The translations under genes were made by a program, and so were the position numbers. Shown here piece after piece: positions 35,988 through 41,413 of a DNA stretch of 41,413 bases. The notes under the pieces were generated by a model, which was not told the DNA's origin, did not search any database, and saw only the letters and a program-made list of their open reading frames with translations. The stretch is from contig NZ_QFZK01000027.1 in NCBI RefSeq assembly GCF_003415675.1, positions 1 to 41,413 of the forward strand. Reading direction: 5' to 3'. The number at the start of each line of letters is the position of its first letter. The first letter of the stretch is position 1. The stretch is from Rhodoferax lacus (lineage in GTDB: Bacteria > Pseudomonadota > Gammaproteobacteria > Burkholderiales > Burkholderiaceae_C).

Positions 35988-37844
35988 TTAGCGCACGGTG
36001 ACCGTGGCCATCTCTTGCCCCTCGGGGCTCATCACGTGGGTGGAGCAGGCCATGCAGGGATCGAAGGAGTGCAGGGTGCGCAGAATCTCCACCGGCTGCT
36101 CCGGGTTGGCCATGGGCGTGTTCATCAGGCTGGCCTCGAACGCGCCGATCTGGCCCTTGTGGTCACGCGGGCTGGCGTTCCAGGTGCTGGGCACCACGCA
36201 CTGGTAGTTCTCGATGCGTCCGTCCTTGATCTTGATCCAGTGGCCCAGGGCACCGCGCGGTGCGGCCACGGTACCCACACCCTTGGCTTCCTTGGGCCAG
36301 GTGGCGGGGTCCCACTTCTCGACGTTGGCGGTGGCGGTGTCGCCGGCCTTGATGTTGGCCACCATTTCCTTGAAATCGTCGTACATCATCTCGGCGCAGT
36401 ACTGCGACTCCAGCGCGCGCGCCAGGGTGCGGCCAATGGTGGTGGGCATCAGCTGCTTGACGCTGTAGTGGGTCTCGGCCATGCCCAGCGCCTTGGGGAA
36501 GACGCTGTTGATGATGGAGGCCGAGTAGTCCACCTGTTCCTTGACCCGCGTGCAGTGGGTGTTGCCCTGCTGTGCATGCGCGTAGCCCAGGATGTAGCGC
36601 GACAGGGGCCCCACCTCCATGGCGTGGCCGCGCCAGCGGGGCGACTTGACCCAGGAGTACTTGGCGCTTTCGTCAATCTGCTCGATGTTGGTACGGGTGC
36701 CCTTGGACTTGGCGCCGAGTTCGTAGTTGGGTTCGGTCACACCGTCCCAGCCGTGCAGGCCTTTGGTTTCGTCGCCGTACTTGTACCAGCTGTGGGTGAC
36801 GAATTCCTGCACCTGCTCGGGGTCGCGCGGGTCCACCGGATAGATCTTGTCCCAGTTGCCGTCCAGGATGGCGCCGCCGGGCAGCTTTTGCGTGCTGTGG
36901 TCGCCCATGACTTTTTCATAGGTGCCGTAGTCCATCACATTGGTGGCCGAGAGGCCGCCGCCGTAGAGCCAGCCGGCGTTCTTGTAGATGGTGCCAATGG
37001 CCAGCACATCGGGGATGTAGACGTTGTTGTTGAACTCGATCATTTCCTTGATGCGGGCTTCGACAAAGTTCAGGCGCTCCATGTTCACCGGCGCGCCGGC
37101 CGCACCCTCCTTGTCCAGGTTGATGGCGCAGGGCATGCCGCCCACCAGGTAGTTGGGGTGCGGGTTTTTGCCACCAAAAATCGTGTGCACCTTGACCCAT
37201 TCCTTCTGCAGGTCCAGCGCTTCGAGGTAGTGGGTCACGGCCATCAGGTTGGCTTCGGCCGGCAGCACATAGGCCTTGGAACCCCAGTAGCCATTCATGA
37301 AGGGGCCGAGCTGGCCGCTCTCCACAAACTTCTTCAGCCGGTTCTGGATGTCGCGGAAGTAGCCGGGCGAAGACAGCGGGTGGCTGGGCGAGACGGCCTG
37401 CTGCAGCTCCGAGGTCTTCTTGGGGTCGGCCTTGAGGGCCGAGACCACGTCCACCCAGTCCAGCGCATGCAGGTGGTAGAAGTGCACCGCGTGGTCATGC
37501 ACCTGCAGGGTCTTGGCCATGATCTCGCGGATCAGGTAGGCGTTCTTGGGGATCACAATGCCTAAAGCATCTTCCACCGCACGCACCGAGGCCAGTGCAT
37601 GGCAGCCGGTGCAGACGCCGCAGATGCGTTCCACAAAGGCCCAGGCATCGCGCGGGTCGCGGCCCTTGAGAATCACCTCCAGGCCGCGCCACATGGTGCC
37701 GGTGGAGACGGCGTTGCGGATGATGTTCTGGCTGTCCACATTCACCTCGACGCGCATATGGCCCTCGATGCGCGTGACCGGGTCAACCACAATGCGTCGG
37801 CCTGTGTCGTCCAGCTTGAAACCTTGCGTTTCGTATGCACCCAT
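35988..37844 (-). CDS. hupL: HupL/HoxG, catalytic [NiFe] large subunit of the uptake hydrogenase
   Basis: H2-oxidising subunit of the group 1d-type membrane-bound hydrogenase. 618 residues. The Ni ligands are in RICGVCTGCHA (near residue 75) and in DPCMACSTH at the C-terminus. After that His, a 15-residue tail (VMSPEGQEMATVTVR) remains, the substrate of HupD. Other conserved blocks include VDPVTRIEGHMRVEV, GLEVILKGRDPRDAW, VPSTWNASPRDHKGQ. It has no signal peptide and is exported with HupS through Tat. 30 nt after hupS. Collinear and very similar in motif content to R. eutropha HoxG. Confidence 0.98.
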   Translation of the reverse strand: MGAYETQGFKLDDTGRRIVVDPVTRIEGHMRVEVNVDSQNIIRNAVSTGTMWRGLEVILKGRDPRDAWAFVERICGVCTGCHALASVRAVEDALGIVIPKNAYLIREIMAKTLQVHDHAVHFYHLHALDWVDVVSALKADPKKTSELQQAVSPSHPLSSPGYFRDIQNRLKKFVESGQLGPFMNGYWGSKAYVLPAEANLMAVTHYLEALDLQKEWVKVHTIFGGKNPHPNYLVGGMPCAINLDKEGAAGAPVNMERLNFVEARIKEMIEFNNNVYIPDVLAIGTIYKNAGWLYGGGLSATNVMDYGTYEKVMGDHSTQKLPGGAILDGNWDKIYPVDPRDPEQVQEFVTHSWYKYGDETKGLHGWDGVTEPNYELGAKSKGTRTNIEQIDESAKYSWVKSPRWRGHAMEVGPLSRYILGYAHAQQGNTHCTRVKEQVDYSASIINSVFPKALGMAETHYSVKQLMPTTIGRTLARALESQYCAEMMYDDFKEMVANIKAGDTATANVEKWDPATWPKEAKGVGTVAAPRGALGHWIKIKDGRIENYQCVVPSTWNASPRDHKGQIGAFEASLMNTPMANPEQPVEILRTLHSFDPCMACSTHVMSPEGQEMATVTVR

Positions 37845-37874
37845 GATGTTTCCTTCTTTCTTTTGCGTTGTGGC

Positions 37875-38969
37875 TTAGTGCGCAGACGGGGCGGTTTCGC
37901 TGGCCCGGCTGTCGGTCTTCTGGTTGGCGCGCTTGATGGCCGACACTGCGGCGTGGGCCACGGCCGCAGCCCCGACCACGGCGGCGGCCGTGCCACCGAT
38001 CTGGTCGGCATTGGCTTCAATGCCGAACTGGTGGATGTTGGTCAGGCGGTCATAGAACGAGCCCTTGTCCCAGAAGCCGTCTTCCGAGCAGCCTATGCAG
38101 CCGTGGCCGGCCTGGATGGGGAAGCTGGTGCCCTCGTTCCAGCGCGTGGTGGAGCAGGCGTTGTAGGTGGTCGGGCCCTTGCAGCCGACCTTGTACAGGC
38201 AGTAGCCCTTGCGCGCGGACTCGTCGTCAAACTTCTCGACGAACTGGCCGGCGTCGAAGTGCGGCCTGCGGTAGCACTTGTCGTGGATGCGCTGGCTGTA
38301 AAACATCTTGGGGCGGCCCTGGCGGTCCAGCTCGGGGATGCGGTCAAAGGTCAGCATGTAGGTGATGACGCCGGTCATCACCTCGGCAATCGGCGGGCAG
38401 CCCGGCACCTTGATGATGGGCTTGTCAAAGATCACCTTGTGGATGGGTGTGGCCTGCGTCGGATTGGGCTTGGCCGCCTGCACGCAACCCCAGGAGGCGC
38501 AGGAGCCCCAGGAGATGATGGCCTTGGCGTCCTTGGCCACGTGCTTGAGCTGCTCAATAAAAGGCTTGCCGCCGATGATGCAGCTCATGCCGTCCTGGTT
38601 CAGGGGCGGGTTGCCTTCCACGGCCAGGATGTAGTTGCCCTTGTACTTGGTCATGATCTCCTCCAGGATGGCCTCGGCCTGGTGGCCGGCAGCTGCCATC
38701 AGCGTGTCGTCATAGTCCAGCGAGATCATGGACAGCACCACATCCTTGGCCAGCGGGTGCGCCGAGCGGATGAACGACTCGGAGCAGCAGGTGCACTCCA
38801 GACCGTGCAGCCACAGCACCGGGGTGCGCGGTTTGGTTTCCATGGCGTGCGCAATCTGCGGCACAAAAGCCGGGCCCAGTCCCAGGGACGTGGCCGTCAG
38901 CGAGCAGTACTTCATGAAGCTGCGACGCGAGATGCCTTGGCGGCGCATGACCTGATAAAAAGTTTCCAT
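37875..38969 (-). CDS. hupS: HupS/HoxK, iron-sulfur small subunit of the O2-tolerant uptake hydrogenase
   Basis: 364 residues from ATG 38969; longer readings extend into the promoter region. Tat signal SRRSFMKYC (residues 14-22) with a predicted cut after AHA (residue 42), so the mature protein starts METKPRTP, like HoxK. In mature numbering, Cys17, Cys19 and Cys20 (ECTCC) and Cys115 and Cys120 (GSCASWGC) are all present: the six-cysteine proximal [4Fe-3S] cluster of O2-tolerant hydrogenases (Cys149 in VPGCPP). Further clusters are in the CYRRPHF and GCIGCSEDGFWD regions. A C-terminal hydrophobic helix (AAAVVGAAAVAHAAVSAI) anchors it to the membrane. First gene of the hydrogenase operon, with a sigma-54 promoter 60-75 bp upstream. 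Confidence 0.98.
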   Translation of the reverse strand: METFYQVMRRQGISRRSFMKYCSLTATSLGLGPAFVPQIAHAMETKPRTPVLWLHGLECTCCSESFIRSAHPLAKDVVLSMISLDYDDTLMAAAGHQAEAILEEIMTKYKGNYILAVEGNPPLNQDGMSCIIGGKPFIEQLKHVAKDAKAIISWGSCASWGCVQAAKPNPTQATPIHKVIFDKPIIKVPGCPPIAEVMTGVITYMLTFDRIPELDRQGRPKMFYSQRIHDKCYRRPHFDAGQFVEKFDDESARKGYCLYKVGCKGPTTYNACSTTRWNEGTSFPIQAGHGCIGCSEDGFWDKGSFYDRLTNIHQFGIEANADQIGGTAAAVVGAAAVAHAAVSAIKRANQKTDSRASETAPSAH

Positions 38970-39028
38970 TGGGAAATGTCTCCGGTTGATTTTTTGGGCC
39001 TGCCGTGCGCGCAGGTTTGTTCCATACC

Positions 39029-39043
39029 GCAAGTCACGCGCCA
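39029..39043 (-). promoter_or_regulatory. Sigma-54 (-24/-12) promoter of the hydrogenase operon
   Basis: On the minus strand TGGCGC-GTGAC-TTGC fits the consensus TGGCAC-N5-TTGC with the invariant GG and GC at the correct 10-nt spacing. Transcription would start near 39017, giving a leader of about 48 nt before hupS. The cluster encodes the matching activator HoxA. Within the 403-bp hupS-MCP gap (38970-39372) this is the best match I found. Confidence 0.75.
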
Positions 39044-39112
39044 ACCTGCAGCGCTCTACGGGTAAGCACCTACGGGCCTTTCCAAGTGGCTGTTTTCATT
39101 GGGGAACTTCAG

Positions 39113-39139
39113 GCGCCACAGGGCCACTTGCTGTGGCGC
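39113..39139. repeat. Perfect 9-bp inverted repeat, candidate HoxA upstream activating site
   Basis: GCGCCACAG (39113-39121) and CTGTGGCGC (39131-39139) are exact inverted arms with a 9-nt spacer, centred about 109 bp upstream of the predicted hupS start point. This is the usual distance range for enhancer-binding-protein sites. Assignment to HoxA is inference from position and context. Confidence 0.5.
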
Positions 39140-39149
39140 TGCCGTGTGT

Positions 39150-39161
39150 CTTGCGCGCAAG
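39150..39161. repeat. 12-bp palindrome CTTGCGCGCAAG upstream of hupS
   Basis: Perfect palindrome centred about 139 bp upstream of the predicted start. It contains TTG-N4-CAA, close to the TTG-N5-CAA motif described for Rhodobacter HupR. Its CTTGC half-site recurs at 39127 and 39173, exactly 23 bp to either side. Confidence 0.45.
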
Positions 39162-39171
39162 TGGAAGCTGG

Positions 39172-39200
39172 GCTTGCAGAAGGGGATACGGATTGCAAGC
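39172..39200. repeat. 7-bp inverted repeat upstream of hupS
   Basis: GCTTGCA (39172-39178) and TGCAAGC (39194-39200) with a 15-nt spacer, centred about 169 bp upstream of the predicted start. Together with the repeats at 39113 and 39150 it makes three symmetric elements at about 30-bp intervals. The remaining 170 bp towards the chemoreceptor gene hold nothing else I recognise, apart from a possible ribosome site GGAG before 39373. Confidence 0.4.
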
Positions 39201-39372
39201 TGGGTGTCTACTGCGCTGCCGCCTTGGCGTTGCGTTTTTTGCAGGCAAGGCCGGGGCTGTGCGTGGGTGCAGGCCACGCCGTGGCTGCGTCATGCCGGCC
39301 TTGGCACAGATAGTGCGCAGGGCAGTGCCAGCGCGTTGGCGCATCACTAAAAAATAGACGGAGACACAAGCC

Positions 39373-40569
39373 ATGGCCTTTCTTTTTCGCGCCGGCATTG
39401 CCAGGCGCCTGTACCTGCTTTCGTTCGTGCTGATTGCTGCCCTGGTGCTGGTGGCCAATGCGGCCTGGGTCAGCCTGACGGCGGTGGATGATCTGGCACG
39501 CCAGTCCCTGCTATCCCAACAGGGCGCCACCTTGCAGCAGGCGCTGGGCGCTATCAGCCGCAACGCGCTGGAGGCGCGCACCCGTGTGTCCGTCATGGTG
39601 GTGGCGGTGGCTCTGGGGCTTCTGGCCTTTTCGCGCTATATCTCGCAGCTGCTGTTGCGCCGCATTGCGCTGGCCCAGCACATGGCGGAAAAAGTGCGTG
39701 ATGGCGATCTGACCCGCACCTTGGCCGATGCCAGTCGGGATGAATTCCAGCCCCTGCTGCAGGCACTTGCCAGCATGCAGCAGGCGCTCATGGGCATGGT
39801 GCTGGACGTGCGCCAGGGCGCGCTGGCCGTGGCCATGGCCAGTGCAGGGATTGCCCGCGGCAACGGCGACCTGAGCCTGCGCACCGAAGACCAGGTCCTG
39901 GCCCTGGAGCGCACCGCGCAGTCCATGTCCGAGCTGGACCACATGGTGCGTGGCAATGCCGAAGGCGCCCTGCAGGCACGCGACCTGGCGCACAAGGCCG
40001 CGGGCGCGGCCAGCAACGCGGCCACGGTGGTGGAGCAGGTGGTGGACACCATGCGCGGCATAGACGAGAGCGCGCGCAGCATCGTGCAAATCATTGCCGT
40101 CATTGACGGCCTGGCTTTTCAGACCAACATCCTGGCGCTCAACGCCGCCGTGGAGGCCGCGCGTGCCGGTGCCCAGGGCAACGGCTTTGCCGTGGTGGCC
40201 GGCGAGGTGCGCGTACTGGCCCAGCGCAGCGCCCAGGCGGCCAAGCAAATCCAGAACCTGGTCAACACCAGCGTGGCCCGCTCAGGGCAGGGCAGTGCGC
40301 TGGTGCACCGCGCGGGCAATGCCATGCTGGAGGTGGCCACGGCCATCGGCCACGTCACCCACATCGTCGAAGCCATCAGCGCCGCCAGCCAGCAGCAAAG
40401 TGCAGGCCTTACCAGCGTCAGCGAGACAGTCATGCAACTGGGCCAGTCGACACAGCAGAACGCGGCCCTGGTGGAAGAAATATCGGCAGCGGCGCAGGGA
40501 CTCAGAAGCCAGGCCGATGCGCAGGTGCAGGGGGTGGCGGTGTTTCAGCTGGAGGGGGACAGGTATTGA
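39373..40569 (+). CDS. Methyl-accepting chemotaxis protein with a very short periplasmic segment
   Basis: 398 residues. TM1 is about residues 13-33 and TM2 about 72-90, leaving only about 37 residues outside the membrane, where class Tsr-like receptors usually have a four-helix bundle of about 150. A HAMP-like segment follows (RRIALAQHMAEKVRDGDLTRTL), then the signalling coiled coil with the hairpin tip IDGLAFQTNILALNAAVEAA…RAGAQGNGFAVVAGEVR (residues 245-280). No C-terminal NWETF-type CheR tether. GGAG lies 10 nt before the ATG. Divergent from hupS across a shared 403-bp regulatory gap. Probably an energy or redox receptor, or an internally deleted one. Confidence 0.92.
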   Translation: MAFLFRAGIARRLYLLSFVLIAALVLVANAAWVSLTAVDDLARQSLLSQQGATLQQALGAISRNALEARTRVSVMVVAVALGLLAFSRYISQLLLRRIALAQHMAEKVRDGDLTRTLADASRDEFQPLLQALASMQQALMGMVLDVRQGALAVAMASAGIARGNGDLSLRTEDQVLALERTAQSMSELDHMVRGNAEGALQARDLAHKAAGAASNAATVVEQVVDTMRGIDESARSIVQIIAVIDGLAFQTNILALNAAVEAARAGAQGNGFAVVAGEVRVLAQRSAQAAKQIQNLVNTSVARSGQGSALVHRAGNAMLEVATAIGHVTHIVEAISAASQQQSAGLTSVSETVMQLGQSTQQNAALVEEISAAAQGLRSQADAQVQGVAVFQLEGDRY

Positions 40570-40733
40570 GTTGCACCGGGTTTCATGCGGGTTGTGAGTC
40601 GCTCCCATTTGTTGCACCGCGGGGTACGCAGCCGCCTAGCTGAAGTTAACCTGAAGCCAACAGAAGCGTCCAAGGCTGGTAATGCACTTCATAATCAAGA
40701 TCCACCCGCTTTTCGAGATGCATACCTTTCATC

Positions 40734-41216
40734 ATGGATAAATTCTTGCTGCAGCAGCAGGTGCTGGAGCGGCTCGCCGAAGACCTGCTACAAGCCGAAC
40801 AGGCAGTGCGTGCGGCCCATGAAACGGCGACTCACGAAGAAAACATTGCCGAAAACAAATACGACACATTGGGACTCGAAGCCGCCTACCTGGCCACCGG
40901 CCAGGCTCGGCGCGCCGAAGGCATCCGCCAGGCGATGGCCAATTGGCGCCAATTCCGCCCGCGCCCCTACGACGCCAGCAAAGGTATACAGCTCGGCGCG
41001 CTGGTCTGCCTAGTCGATTCCGACGACAAGCAGCAACTGGTCTTTCTCGGGCCGGATGGGGGCAGCATGAAGTTGGTCAACGGCGCTCAGCTCGTTCAGG
41101 TCATCAGTAGCGAAGCCCCTTTGGGCAGGGCCGTGCTTGGCAAATGTGAGGGTGATGAGGTGTGGATACAGGTCGCTCTAATCCAACAGCAATTTGAGGT
41201 GCTGCGGGTTTATTAA
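40734..41216 (+). CDS. GreA/GreB-family-like protein of unknown role
   Basis: 160 residues. The N-terminal half is helical and probably coiled (LLQQQVLERLAEDLLQAEQ, then HEENIAENKYDTLGLEAAYL), which is the pattern I associate with GreAB-related hypothetical proteins of beta- and gammaproteobacteria. The C-terminal half (GALVCLVDSDDKQQLVFLGPDGG, given in part, then VISSEAPLGRAVLGKCEGDEV) resembles the FKBP-like RNA-polymerase-binding domain of Gre factors (APLGRALLGK motif). It could modulate transcription elongation, but this is a family-level inference. No good ribosome site is seen before the ATG. The 164 bp between the chemoreceptor and this gene hold nothing recognisable. Confidence 0.75.
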   Translation: MDKFLLQQQVLERLAEDLLQAEQAVRAAHETATHEENIAENKYDTLGLEAAYLATGQARRAEGIRQAMANWRQFRPRPYDASKGIQLGALVCLVDSDDKQQLVFLGPDGGSMKLVNGAQLVQVISSEAPLGRAVLGKCEGDEVWIQVALIQQQFEVLRVY

Positions 41217-41290
41217 TCCGCAAGCAAGGCCATGCCAAATTGGTTGAGGTCAGCAGTCGCGCTTGGAGGCTAGGCTTCGGCTGTGGGCCG

Positions 41291-41413
41291 AGGCTGTGTG
41301 GAAACACCTTGAATTTGGCGCGCAATTTGCTATGACATAGCAAGCCTTGTGGAGGATTGAGTATGTCCAGATTCGTTGAGGGTCAAGACCGGCACCAGGT
41401 CACTTTGTTGCCA
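41291..41413 (+). mobile_element. Left end of an IS1182-type insertion sequence, running off the window
   Basis: Inferred from the transposase start at 41363. The left boundary is a guess: the AGGCTGTGTGGAAAC string at 41291-41305 looks like an insertion-sequence end, but the matching right end is outside the window. The 146 bp between 41216 and 41363 hold otherwise only an imperfect stem (GGCTTCGGC…GCCGAGGC near 41272-41294). Confidence 0.45.
41363..41413 (+). CDS. IS1182-family transposase, first 17 codons only
   Basis: ATG at 41363 with GGAGG 7 nt upstream. The translation to the window edge is MSRFVEGQDRHQVTLLP, which matches the N-terminus common to IS1182-type (DDE) transposases, usually MxRFVEGxDRxQxTLLPxxLDDY. 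The 3' end is cut off by the window. Too short to judge whether the element is intact. Confidence 0.7.
   Translation, partial: MSRFVEGQDRHQVTLLP

Overview
The window is a compact chemolithoautotrophy locus from a high-GC betaproteobacterium, most likely a member of the Comamonadaceae (Rhodoferax, Hydrogenophaga or Polaromonas-like). That assignment rests on protein similarity recalled from memory and on gene order, not on a search. The locus combines CO2 fixation by form II RuBisCO with H2 oxidation by an O2-tolerant membrane-bound [NiFe] hydrogenase. No rRNA, tRNA or CRISPR array was seen.

Layout. (1) Positions 2-1321: a HipA-type toxin kinase whose start lies left of the window. (2) 1329-6798, minus strand: cbbR, then cbbM (form II RuBisCO) with its activase genes cbbQ and cbbO. 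(3) 6937-16478, plus strand: the rest of the Calvin cycle in the order cbbY-E-F-P-T-Z-G-K-A. This is the order I recall for the Cupriavidus (Ralstonia) eutropha cbb operon, minus its leading cbbLSX block; here a divergent cbbR-cbbMQO unit takes that place. (4) 16576-17651: a RES-Xre toxin-antitoxin pair at the junction. (5) 38969-17712, minus strand: a hydrogenase supercluster of about 21 kb. It encodes structural genes (hupS, hupL, cytochrome b), maturation genes (hupDFGHIJK, hypABFCDEX) and an H2-sensing system (hoxA regulator, hupUV regulatory hydrogenase, hupT kinase). The order matches the R. eutropha pHG1 order hoxKGZMLOQRTV-hypABFCDEX-hoxABCJ, except for a hupE gene and a HigA-like gene flanking the cytochrome b gene. 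(6) 39373-40569, plus strand: a chemoreceptor with an unusually short sensor, divergent from hupS. (7) 40734-41216: a GreA/GreB-like protein. (8) 41363 to the right edge: the first 17 codons of an IS1182-type transposase.

How it works together. HupUV senses H2 and is expected to act through HupT on HoxA, a sigma-54 activator. A convincing -24/-12 element lies upstream of hupS, with phased inverted repeats further upstream as candidate HoxA sites. HupSL passes electrons from H2 to quinone through the cytochrome b. No NAD-reducing soluble hydrogenase is visible here, so NADPH/NADH for the Calvin cycle would come from reverse electron flow or from genes elsewhere. CbbR probably controls both the cbbM promoter and the cbbY promoter, since LysR-type T-N11/12-A motifs lie in both intergenic regions.

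Most unusual points: a HupT kinase that appears to lack the PAS domain normally used to talk to the regulatory hydrogenase; a HypB with two separate histidine-rich metal-binding stretches; a lone HigA-like regulator inside the hydrogenase operon; a chemoreceptor with almost no periplasmic domain; and toxin-antitoxin genes plus an insertion sequence at the module boundaries.
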